In this document: positions 1-6,108 of the stretch, in pieces
Numbering within the stretch: position 1 is the first letter of the stretch
Layout: each line of letters begins with the position of its first letter
Source of the DNA: an uncultured Clostridia bacterium
GTDB taxonomy: Bacteria; Bacillota; Clostridia; Christensenellales; Borkfalkiaceae
Assembly: GCA_945835865.1 (NCBI GenBank)
Contig: CAMAJQ010000053.1
Coordinates: 1-6,108, forward strand
Reading direction: 5' to 3'
Length of the DNA: 6,108 bases
The notes under the pieces: model-generated
What the model was told of the DNA's origin: nothing
What the model saw: the letters and a program-made list of their open reading frames with translations, nothing else
Databases searched by the model: none
Position numbers and translations under genes: made by a program

Positions 1-574
1 GAAAAATAAAAAGGAAATCTCCGAAGACCTGTTCGACGTCGGTTATTTCGCCTTCCCCGCCATGGAATGCAATCCCGCATACCCGGGCGGAGCGCCCGAC
101 GTCAATTACACGCGTTCCATCGGCGGTCCTCACGGATATTACGGCGTCATCAACAAATCTTCCGAACAGACCGCTCTCGTCATGGATTTCATGAAATTCT
201 GGGCTTCCGGGCGCGGTCAGCAGATCGAAATGAACGAAATGGAAAAACTGGGCATCGCACTGAAAGGCATACCGTATATCAAAGGTCTCGTCATTCCCGA
301 TTCCATCAATCTCTCCTCGGGAATGGTCCTCCGCGGAATCGCCGACGACAATCCCGCCGTGGTGTTTGCCAGAGGTCTGGGAGACGAGAAGAACTCGACG
401 AGAGAATTCCAGACGTATACGCAGGAATTGTTCGTCAGCGGCAAACTCAATATCGAGAGTTACGCGACGAAGATGCAGGAAGCCATGGTGAAATACGTGC
501 CGGATTATCTGGAAAACAGAGGATACCGGAGCAACGCTTTAAGCGGCGGAAACGTGACGGTGAGTCCTTTCTGA
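1..574 (+). CDS. Extracellular sugar-binding protein of an ABC importer (C-terminal part)
   Basis: This is the C-terminal part of a family 1 (CUT1-type) extracellular solute-binding protein, which captures a sugar or oligosaccharide outside the membrane and delivers it to the two permeases encoded next. The reading frame is open to the left edge (first whole codon at 2) and ends at TGA 572-574, giving 190 visible residues; the signal peptide, lipobox and N-terminal lobe lie outside the window. The ATG at 62 is internal, because the frame continues upstream with protein-like sequence (DLFDVGYFAFPAM). Visible family features are the stretch around GGPHGYYGVINKSSEQ followed by an amphipathic helix (ALVMDFMKFWASGRGQQ), the usual 'helix after the hinge' of these proteins, and a helical C-terminus rich in charged and aromatic residues. 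The next gene starts 7 nt downstream. The exact ligand cannot be read from this fragment. The assignment rests on general family resemblance plus the adjacent permease pair. Confidence 0.82.
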   Translation, partial: KNKKEISEDLFDVGYFAFPAMECNPAYPGGAPDVNYTRSIGGPHGYYGVINKSSEQTALVMDFMKFWASGRGQQIEMNEMEKLGIALKGIPYIKGLVIPDSINLSSGMVLRGIADDNPAVVFARGLGDEKNSTREFQTYTQELFVSGKLNIESYATKMQEAMVKYVPDYLENRGYRSNALSGGNVTVSPF

Positions 575-581
575 GAAACGT

Positions 582-2555
582 ATGAAGACAAAAGGAAATT
601 TGATAAAAGGATTTCTCGCGGTTTTCGCTCTTCTGAGCGTCGTATCGCTGGTGACGACGGTTTTTTGTTTCGTAAACGGGAAGCGCTTGTCCGAATACGG
701 CACCTCGGCGATCCTCGACGAAACCGATCTCGCCGTCTTCGCGGGTGACGCTCTGTTCGCCGCGGAAAAGGGAGGGAAAACGCTGCGCGCGACGGTAAAC
801 GGAAAAGAAGTTTCCGCCGGACTCGACAGCGAGATCACGGGGCTGTACTCTTCCGACGGAACGGTTGCCGTCTGTCTGCAGAACCGTCGGGTCGTGTTTT
901 ACGACGAAGCGTTCGCCCTTCTGGGAAGCGTCGAGCCGGGTTATCCCGTCGACGGATTCGCCTTCTCCGCAAAGCGCAAGACGATCGCGTTTACCGCGTC
1001 CACTTCTTCCACCCGGAATTATATTTTCGTTTACGAAAACTCCACTCCTTCCTCCGTAGGAGAGAGATATTCGGTATCTTCTCCCGTCAGATCCGCCGGG
1101 ATCGGCGTCAATAACGCCGACGGGAACGTCTACGTCGCGGGCTACAACTCCGCCGTCTGTAAACTCGTTCCGTCATCGTCCGGCAAAGGCGAAACCGTCG
1201 AAGTATTCCGGCACAGGCTCGGAGTATCGTCCTTTCTCATCACGGAGAGCGGATATTTCGTCCTGGGCTCTTCCAACGGCGACGTTGACATATACGACGA
1301 AAAATACCTCCCCGTCAGAACGTACGGAACGGGCAATATGCCCGTCACGCTTGCAGGGGGATACGGCGAAGAATTTTCCGCCCTCACCGAAGACGGCAAA
1401 GAATTCTTTCTGTCCGCGGCGGAAGATTATTCCGTCAGAGTGGCGGGAGTTTCGGTCGCCACGGCGTTTTCGCGTTCCCGTTCGGGCGAAACCGTCGCCC
1501 TGAGACCGGGCGCGCGGGTGCTCGTTTCGGCACGGAAAGCATCCTCCGCCTCCTTCGCGTTGCGGTGGAAAATCCCTCTCGTCTGGTGTTTCTGTATTTT
1601 CTTTGCCCTTACCGTCGTCTTTACCGCGATGGCGGTCAGCCCCGAAAACGTCCGGAAGGCGAAGACGCTCGGCAGAAATATTGCCGGATCCGGAACGCAG
1701 TATCTCATGCTGCTTCCGATTTTCGCATTCCTGAGCGTATTCATATATTGCCCCGTCGTGTGGGGGTTTTCGATCGCATTCCGGCAATACAGGAACGGCG
1801 TTGCCGTAGACTGGGTTTTTCTCGATAATTTTCAGAAAATCTTTACGAACGAGTATTTCCTTTCCAGCATCAAAAACATGCTTATTTTTCTAATAACGGA
1901 CTTATTGAAGGCTCTTATCGTACCGGTTATCGTAGCGGAACTGCTCGTTGCCATGCGCAGCAAACGGGGACAATACGCCGCGAGGATCCTGATGTATATC
2001 CCGGGCGTTCTGCCGGGCGTCGCCACGATGCTGCTCTGGAGATACGGCGTTTACGGTACGGACGGACTTCTGAATTCGCTGTTTGCCGCTCTGGGCAACG
2101 CAAAACTTGCCGCCCACGATTTTCTCGGTTCCGAAAGCACGGCGATCTGGTCTCTCGTCTGGATCGGGTTCCCGTGGGTCGGCGCGTATATTATTCTTTA
2201 CGGCGCATTGACGGGCATTTCCGTCTCTTATTTCGAAGCCGCCGAACTGGACGGCTGCACGGGGATGAAACGGATCTTCCTGATCGATATCCCCATGATC
2301 CGTCCGCAATTAAAATTCGTGTTCATCACCTCGTTCATCTCGTCCATACAGGACTTCAACCGCGTGTATCTCACGACGGAAGGAGGCCCGGGCAAAGCCA
2401 CCTACACCCCCGCCCTCGAAATGTTTTACAATATCAATAAATTCTACAATTACGGCGTTGCCGCCGCGATGGGAATATTCCTCTTCGTGATCATATTCGC
2501 TTTCTCCATGTTTTTCCTCTATGCCGGAAAACGCGGAGAGGAGGGGGGAACGTGA
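582..2555 (+). CDS. MalF-type sugar ABC permease fused to an extracellular beta-propeller-like domain
   Basis: This is one of the two membrane subunits of a CUT1 sugar importer, with an added extracytoplasmic domain. Residues 10-31 form a signal-anchor helix. Residues about 45-320 are beta-rich and read as about seven repeats of the propeller type, starting near 46, 85, 123, 169, 215, 254 and 290, with blade-like strings such as SSDGTVAVCLQNRRVVFYDE and ESGYFVLGSSNGDVDIYDE. Further helices lie near 331-352, 374-396, 430-456, 467-486, 521-546, 578-597 and 625-648. The cytoplasmic EAA loop is at 552-578 (E552, A553, A554, D557, G558, then IDIP and P575), where it meets the ATPase, and the CUT1-typical TTEGGPG is at 598-604. 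Positive charges at 353-365 and 459-469 agree with eight helices and both ends inside. Plain relatives have about 290-300 residues, so about 350 are extra. The ATG at 582 has only a weak ribosome binding site (GAG 573-575), and the upstream stop is 7 nt away. The permease call is firm; the propeller fold is inferred from repeat pattern. Confidence 0.9.
   Translation: MKTKGNLIKGFLAVFALLSVVSLVTTVFCFVNGKRLSEYGTSAILDETDLAVFAGDALFAAEKGGKTLRATVNGKEVSAGLDSEITGLYSSDGTVAVCLQNRRVVFYDEAFALLGSVEPGYPVDGFAFSAKRKTIAFTASTSSTRNYIFVYENSTPSSVGERYSVSSPVRSAGIGVNNADGNVYVAGYNSAVCKLVPSSSGKGETVEVFRHRLGVSSFLITESGYFVLGSSNGDVDIYDEKYLPVRTYGTGNMPVTLAGGYGEEFSALTEDGKEFFLSAAEDYSVRVAGVSVATAFSRSRSGETVALRPGARVLVSARKASSASFALRWKIPLVWCFCIFFALTVVFTAMAVSPENVRKAKTLGRNIAGSGTQYLMLLPIFAFLSVFIYCPVVWGFSIAFRQYRNGVAVDWVFLDNFQKIFTNEYFLSSIKNMLIFLITDLLKALIVPVIVAELLVAMRSKRGQYAARILMYIPGVLPGVATMLLWRYGVYGTDGLLNSLFAALGNAKLAAHDFLGSESTAIWSLVWIGFPWVGAYIILYGALTGISVSYFEAAELDGCTGMKRIFLIDIPMIRPQLKFVFITSFISSIQDFNRVYLTTEGGPGKATYTPALEMFYNINKFYNYGVAAAMGIFLFVIIFAFSMFFLYAGKRGEEGGT
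2535..2548 (+). promoter_or_regulatory. Strong ribosome binding site for the second permease
   Basis: A perfect AGGAGG lies at 2539-2544 within a purine run, 7 nt before the GTG at 2552. It lies inside the last codons of the preceding gene. It supports the GTG start in preference to any internal ATG and suggests reinitiation by ribosomes finishing the first permease, which would help keep the two membrane subunits in equal amounts. Confidence 0.8.
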
Positions 2556-3397
2556 AAGATTTTCATTCCTTGAAAAAAACCGCGATTCAGATAGCGGTAA
2601 ACTTTTTCGTCGCGTTTTTCGTGTTTTTCACCCTCTTCCCTCTGGGGGTCACGATCCTGTTATCCCTGAAATCCCCGACGGATTTCGACAGGGGGATATG
2701 GTCTCTCCCGACCGGATTGCATTTCGTCAATTACTCGTACAGTCTGAGCCTGATCAACGTCAACATGCTGAACAGCATCGCGTGCGGTCTGGTCGTGACC
2801 CTCGCGGCGATCTTTATCGCCTCGCTCGCTTCGTTCGTATTCGCAAGATACGAGTTCCCCTTTAAAAAAATCCTGTTCTCGCTGATCATTTCGCTGATGA
2901 TGGTCCCCGGGATCCTGACGCTGACCTCTTCGTATCTGAACGTGCAGAACCTCGGTTTGTACAACACCCGCTTTGCCGTCATCCTGCCGGGCATAGCGTC
3001 CAACCTCGTGGGGAGTTTCTTCCTGTTTTACACCTTTATGGGACAACAGCCGAAAGAACTCTTTGAAAGCGCTCAGGTGGAAGGCGCCAACAGTTTCCAG
3101 AGTTACGCGCAGATCGCCATGCCCTTGTTCGTGCCCGCGCTCATGATACAGTTTGTCGGCATTTTCGCAGGACAGTATAACGACTATCTGTGGCCCATGC
3201 TCGTCATCGAGGACACGAAGAAGCAAATGCTTATGCCCTTGCTGAAAGATATGGCGAACGAACTTTCCGTGCGTCACAGCAACGAGGGAATTTCCTACGC
3301 AATGTATATCTGCAGCGGGATCCCTCTGATCTTTACCACCGCGATCGGCCTGAAATACTGCATAAGCGGCGATATCGCAAGCGGAATGAAATTATAG
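2552..3397 (+). CDS. MalG-type sugar ABC permease
   Basis: This is the second membrane subunit of the CUT1 sugar importer, pairing with the upstream MalF-type protein to form the channel. At 281 residues it has the normal family length and no extra domain. Six membrane helices are visible near residues 13-36, 73-95, 106-128, 141-163, 195-215 and 249-270. The cytoplasmic EAA loop lies at 172-196, with E172, S173, A174, E177, G178, A179 and a proline at 191; serine replaces the first alanine and E177 the usual aspartate, both mild departures from consensus. The C-terminus (SGDIASGMKL) matches the short glycine-containing tail common in MalG homologues. Translation starts at GTG 2552, which overlaps the TGA of the previous gene by 4 nt (GTGA) and has a strong AGGAGG upstream. 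No ATPase gene follows. Many Gram-positive CUT1 importers use a shared MsmK/MalK-like ATPase encoded elsewhere, which is the likely case here. Confidence 0.93.
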   Translation: MKDFHSLKKTAIQIAVNFFVAFFVFFTLFPLGVTILLSLKSPTDFDRGIWSLPTGLHFVNYSYSLSLINVNMLNSIACGLVVTLAAIFIASLASFVFARYEFPFKKILFSLIISLMMVPGILTLTSSYLNVQNLGLYNTRFAVILPGIASNLVGSFFLFYTFMGQQPKELFESAQVEGANSFQSYAQIAMPLFVPALMIQFVGIFAGQYNDYLWPMLVIEDTKKQMLMPLLKDMANELSVRHSNEGISYAMYICSGIPLIFTTAIGLKYCISGDIASGMKL

Positions 3398-3398
3398 C

Positions 3399-3402
3399 GG
3401 AG
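3399..3402 (+). promoter_or_regulatory. Ribosome binding site of the secreted DUF5722-like gene
   Basis: GGAG lies 7 nt before the ATG at 3410, inside the 12-nt gap after the MalG-type permease stop. It fixes this ATG as the start, in agreement with the signal peptide that follows directly. The gap is too short for a promoter or terminator. Confidence 0.7.
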
Positions 3403-3409
3403 AACCAAC

Positions 3410-5923
3410 ATGAAAAATTTTCTGAAAAAAGCGATCGTTATTCTGGCTGCGCTCATCCTTTCGGCGGCATTCTGCCCCCTTCCGTCGGACGTTGCGTTTT
3501 CCGCCGCCGAAGAAGGAGAGGATTTCACTTTGTCGGCGCAAGGAGATACCATAGAAGTGACCGTCCCCTCTTTTGCGGCGGGAGGAACGCTGATACGATT
3601 CCGGGCAAACGCCTATCATCCGTCTGAAAGTTTTATCCCCCTTTACGACGGAAAGGGAGACGATAACGCCGCCGACGGATATTCCTCGGACCGCGAGTAT
3701 TATTCCGCGGATCAGGGCGGTTTTCTTGAAATCCGGAACGTCAAAGCAGGCAAAACGCGCGTCGAAAGGTATTCCCGGTTACCCGGAGAAAAGGGGCACG
3801 ACAAAATTTTCGACAGATTTTACGTCGTGAAAAACGACAGAGAGGAGGACGGCGTTTCCTACGGCGGCGAGGTCGTTTGCGGCGGGCAATTCGTCACGGA
3901 ATTCGATTCGTCCCGGAATTACGCCCGCAGGACGCCGTCGTCCATCAAAGGACTTGAAGTCGTAAACGCCTACGACGCAGAGAGGATCGGCATCCGTCAC
4001 GGCACGGTCGGGCTGGACGTCAATACGATCATGCTCGGCAAAGACGGTCCGGACGCGGAAACTTTCTCCTTCGACGGAAACGTTTATTATTTCAGCAAGA
4101 AAAATCTGAAGGAAAACGACAGAAAGATCAAAGAGATGTCCGACGCCGGGATCAGCGTGACGCAGTCCCTGCTGATCTACGCCGACCATATCGGGGCGGA
4201 ATCCGTACTGGCGCACCCCGATTTCAAAAAACTGGAAAATTTTCCGATGAATATGTCCGGCATCAACACGACCACGGTGAAATCGATCGACGTGCTGGCG
4301 GCGACCTGCGCGTTTCTTGCCGACCGATACACGCGTGAAGACGGTCTGTACGGTCACGTGGACAATTTCACGGTCGGCAACGAAGCCGAAAGCGCGTGCC
4401 AATGGAACAATATGGGCTACCTCCCCGCCGATGAATACGCAAGGCAATACGAAAGGGCCGTACGGATCGCGTATACGGCTATAAAGTCCGTGTGGAGCGG
4501 GGCGAACGTGTTTGCTTGCTTCTCTCATTTCTGGAACGTAGACGTGGCGACGCAATATATGAATTACTACCCGGAAGCCTACGCTCCGTTTTTGGGTCAC
4601 GGGTCGTACACGACGCGCGAACTCCTCAATCTGCTTGCGGGGATCACCGCAAAAGAAGGCAATTATTTGTGGCAGCTGGCGTATCACCCTTACCGCGCCA
4701 ACGCGATCGGAGAAGCCGTCTTCTGGGACGCCGTAAACCATATCGCGTCCTCTCACGACGAACTGACCGCATCCAAAGTTACTCCCCTCAATATCGACGT
4801 CCTTGCGGATTTTCTGAAAAAAGACGAGCTGACCTGTAACGGTACCGTACGGGATTATTACGTCACGGAATACGGGGCGGGCACTCCCCACGGCTCTCTC
4901 TCCTCTGACGGGTATTCTCCCGAGAAGATCACGGAAAAAGCCTTGAACGAACAGGCGGCGTCCTATATTTATTCGTATTATCTCTTTTATTTCAACGGGG
5001 CGAAAAGTTACGTCCTGCACCGCCATATAGACGCTGCGTACGAAGACGGAGAAAATCTGGGAATATGGATGCGGAAAGAAAAAAGCGAGGAAGAACCGTA
5101 CGTTCCCAAACCCGTCTACGAGGTGATGAAGTATATCGACACGGAAAAATCCCTGTATTATACGACCCCTTACCTGAAATACATCCGGACGTACCCGGAA
5201 GGGAAAACGCCCTCTTCCTGGGCGGAGATCGTTCCCGGATTCGACGCCGATCTGCTCGAAAGATCCCCCGTCTGCGAACAACGCACCCTCGAAAGAACGG
5301 ACGACTACGAAAACAACGCCGTCAATACGGGGTTTGAAGACGGAAAAGCCGACGGCTGGAGAGCGTGCGACAATGCCGGCGAGGCAACCGTCCTCTCTTC
5401 GCCGCTCGTGGCGAAAACGGGAAACGCGGGGCTCGTCGTCCGATACCAGAGCACGGCCTCTGCCGGGCGCGGATTGGCGGAAAAGGGCATCCTGAAGGAA
5501 TTCCCGCAGGGAGAAGACCTCACCGTATACGACGCTTTCCGTTTCTCCGTAAACGTGGATAACAACGACGCGGAAGGCAGCGTTCAGACGATATCCGTAA
5601 AATTCATCAGCGGAGAACGTTCCGTGGAATACACCGCCTCCGCGGAAAGAGGGAAATACAACTGCTTCTCGGTGAAAACGGATAAGAACGACTGGCAATA
5701 CTTCGACTCGGTGGAAAAAATCAAAATACGGCATTGTTCGACCGATGCGGAGGCTTCCGGCGGAATTCTCTATTTCGACGACGTCGGTTTTTCCGTAGGC
5801 AACGGGACGAAGCCGGACGTAAAAAAAGGCTGCAAAGGCAGCGTCCGTACCGAGGCGTACGGAACGATCGCCCTTCTTGGCGTATTGTTCCCGGCAATGA
5901 AAAAAAGAAAAGGTGTAGCATGA
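3410..5923 (+). CDS. Secreted DUF5722-like putative glycoside hydrolase with C-terminal carbohydrate-binding-like domain
   Basis: This is probably an extracellular enzyme acting on a polysaccharide; the exact reaction is unknown. Residues 1-33 form a signal peptide (basic start, hydrophobic 8-20, likely cleavage after SAA 31-33). C22 follows a phenylalanine, so it is not a lipobox cysteine. Residues about 36-170 are a beta-rich N-terminal domain. Residues about 190-580 resemble the DUF5722 TIM barrel, including GLDVNTIML (201-209), VYYFSKKNL (225-233), TVGNEAES (321-328), QWNNMGY (331-337), FSHFWN (371-376), AYHPY (424-428), NIDVL (461-465), YVTEYGAG (484-491) and LHRHID (536-541). By analogy with clan GH-A barrels, E325 (after Gly-Asn) is the candidate acid/base and E487 the candidate nucleophile. 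Residues about 635-796 form a beta-sandwich ending in ILYFDDVGFS, typical of carbohydrate-binding modules. The tail has Gly-Cys, a hydrophobic stretch and KKRK. Its stop overlaps the next start by 4 nt. Family membership is from remembered motif order, and substrate specificity is unknown. Confidence 0.8.
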   Translation: MKNFLKKAIVILAALILSAAFCPLPSDVAFSAAEEGEDFTLSAQGDTIEVTVPSFAAGGTLIRFRANAYHPSESFIPLYDGKGDDNAADGYSSDREYYSADQGGFLEIRNVKAGKTRVERYSRLPGEKGHDKIFDRFYVVKNDREEDGVSYGGEVVCGGQFVTEFDSSRNYARRTPSSIKGLEVVNAYDAERIGIRHGTVGLDVNTIMLGKDGPDAETFSFDGNVYYFSKKNLKENDRKIKEMSDAGISVTQSLLIYADHIGAESVLAHPDFKKLENFPMNMSGINTTTVKSIDVLAATCAFLADRYTREDGLYGHVDNFTVGNEAESACQWNNMGYLPADEYARQYERAVRIAYTAIKSVWSGANVFACFSHFWNVDVATQYMNYYPEAYAPFLGHGSYTTRELLNLLAGITAKEGNYLWQLAYHPYRANAIGEAVFWDAVNHIASSHDELTASKVTPLNIDVLADFLKKDELTCNGTVRDYYVTEYGAGTPHGSLSSDGYSPEKITEKALNEQAASYIYSYYLFYFNGAKSYVLHRHIDAAYEDGENLGIWMRKEKSEEEPYVPKPVYEVMKYIDTEKSLYYTTPYLKYIRTYPEGKTPSSWAEIVPGFDADLLERSPVCEQRTLERTDDYENNAVNTGFEDGKADGWRACDNAGEATVLSSPLVAKTGNAGLVVRYQSTASAGRGLAEKGILKEFPQGEDLTVYDAFRFSVNVDNNDAEGSVQTISVKFISGERSVEYTASAERGKYNCFSVKTDKNDWQYFDSVEKIKIRHCSTDAEASGGILYFDDVGFSVGNGTKPDVKKGCKGSVRTEAYGTIALLGVLFPAMKKRKGVA
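5828..5920 (+). other. Possible cysteine-containing C-terminal sorting signal of the secreted enzyme
   Basis: The last 31 residues of the DUF5722-like protein have three parts: a Gly-Cys-Lys-Gly-Ser motif at residues 807-811, a short hydrophobic stretch at 816-830 (AYGTIALLGVLFPAM), and a basic end (KKRKGVA). This order matches known C-terminal cell-surface sorting signals (motif, membrane helix, positive tail). However, there is no LPXTG, so a classic sortase substrate is not supported. The 15-residue hydrophobic stretch is short for a stable membrane anchor, which fits a processed signal better. The processing enzyme is not in the window. Confidence 0.45.
5911..5915 (+). promoter_or_regulatory. 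Ribosome binding site of the GH78-like gene
   Basis: AGGTG within an A-rich run lies 4 nt before the ATG at 5920, inside the last codons of the secreted enzyme gene. The match is moderate; together with the ATGA overlap it suggests translational coupling to the upstream gene. Confidence 0.5.
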
Positions 5924-6108
5924 TCCGATTGATTGATTTGAAAACCGATTACAGAAAAAACCCCCTCCTGACCGAAAGCGCCGCTCCGTCGTTTTCATTC
6001 GCATACGAAGGAGACAACTTCACGCAGACGTTTTACCGGATCAGGGTTTCTTCCGCAGAGGAAACACTCCTGAAAGGCGAAGGAGATATGTGGGACTCCG
6101 GCAACGTC
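5920..6108 (+). CDS. Alpha-L-rhamnosidase, GH78-like (N-terminal fragment)
   Basis: Only the first 63 residues are present; the frame is open at the right edge. They match the start of the GH78 alpha-L-rhamnosidase family, which removes terminal alpha-L-rhamnose from glycosides and pectic or other rhamnose-containing glycans. Visible signs are the opening MIRLIDLKTDYRKNPLL, the PSFSFAYEG strand (23-31), the TFYRIRVSS strand (37-45) and, most telling, WDSGNV at 58-63, a form of the family's conserved WDSGkV. The ATG at 5920 overlaps the previous TGA by 4 nt (ATGA). There is no signal peptide, so the enzyme is probably cytoplasmic and would act on imported oligosaccharides. A later ATG at 6088 has AAGGAG upstream but only about 2 nt away, and it would remove the conserved N-terminal strands, so it is not the start. 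The catalytic (alpha/alpha)6 barrel lies beyond the window, so activity cannot be checked. Confidence 0.78.
   Translation, partial: MIRLIDLKTDYRKNPLLTESAAPSFSFAYEGDNFTQTFYRIRVSSAEETLLKGEGDMWDSGNV

Noticed and set aside
67..585. A plus-strand frame of 172 residues overlapping the binding-protein gene in another frame.
   Set aside because: The product is an Arg- and Ser-rich out-of-frame translation; the other frame gives a coherent solute-binding protein that continues upstream.
1173..1787. A 204-residue minus-strand open frame, and several smaller ones, within the propeller-MalF gene.
   Set aside because: They mirror the codon use of the sense gene, have no ribosome site that stands out and no recognisable protein features.
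3473..3475. Cysteine 22 of the secreted enzyme considered as a lipoprotein attachment site.
   Set aside because: The residue before it is phenylalanine (AAFC), which does not fit the lipobox requirement for a small residue at -1; a signal peptidase I site at SAA 31-33 fits better.
5845..5872. An imperfect inverted repeat (CCGTA ... TACGG) near the end of the secreted enzyme gene, considered as a terminator or operator.
   Set aside because: The stem is only about 5-7 bp, it has no T-run after it, it lies within conserved tail codons, and the next gene is translationally overlapped, so termination here would make no sense.
3779..6004. A 741-residue open frame on the minus strand, covering most of the secreted enzyme gene.
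   Set aside because: The plus strand encodes a protein with signal peptide, recognisable family motifs and a proper ribosome binding site. The antisense product is rich in Arg, Val and Phe without domain character, as expected from codon bias of the sense gene, and it runs across the junction with the GH78-like gene.
6080..6090. AAGGAG followed by ATG at 6088, considered as the true start of the GH78-like protein.
   Set aside because: The spacing of about 2 nt is too short, and the conserved N-terminal strands of GH78 lie upstream of this codon in the same frame.

Overview
The window is a fragment of a compact, one-strand carbohydrate-utilisation operon, and all five genes read left to right. 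Moderate GC content, purine-rich ribosome binding sites, a CUT1-type sugar ABC importer with no ATPase gene beside it, and a secreted enzyme with a hydrophobic/basic C-terminal tail suggest a polysaccharide-degrading bacterium of the Bacillota (Clostridia-like, possibly gut). This placement is an inference from style, because no rRNA or other phylogenetic marker is present.

Layout: (1) positions 1-574 hold the C-terminal 190 residues of an extracellular sugar-binding protein whose start lies upstream. (2) 582-2555 encode a 657-residue MalF-type permease with an unusual insertion. An N-terminal membrane anchor is followed by about 300 extracytoplasmic residues that look like a seven-bladed beta-propeller, and then by the seven-helix remainder of the permease. 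(3) 2552-3397 encode the partner MalG-type permease. (4) 3410-5923 encode an 837-residue secreted protein resembling the DUF5722 family. It has a probable TIM-barrel glycosidase core with candidate catalytic glutamates, a C-terminal carbohydrate-binding-like beta-sandwich, and a terminal Gly-Cys/hydrophobic/basic tail that looks like a surface-sorting signal. (5) 5920-6108 hold the first 63 residues of a protein with the N-terminal signature of GH78 alpha-L-rhamnosidases, cut by the window end.

Gaps between genes are 7 nt, -4 nt, 12 nt and -4 nt. I therefore see no room for internal promoters or terminators, and transcription and translation are probably coupled. A reasonable model is that the secreted DUF5722-like enzyme trims a glycan outside the cell. 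The binding protein and two permeases then import the oligosaccharides, powered by an ATPase encoded elsewhere, and a signal-less GH78-type enzyme removes rhamnose in the cytoplasm. The rhamnose-containing substrate is inferred only from the GH78 fragment.

The most unusual features are the propeller-MalF fusion and the secreted DUF5722-like enzyme with its cysteine-containing C-terminal tail.
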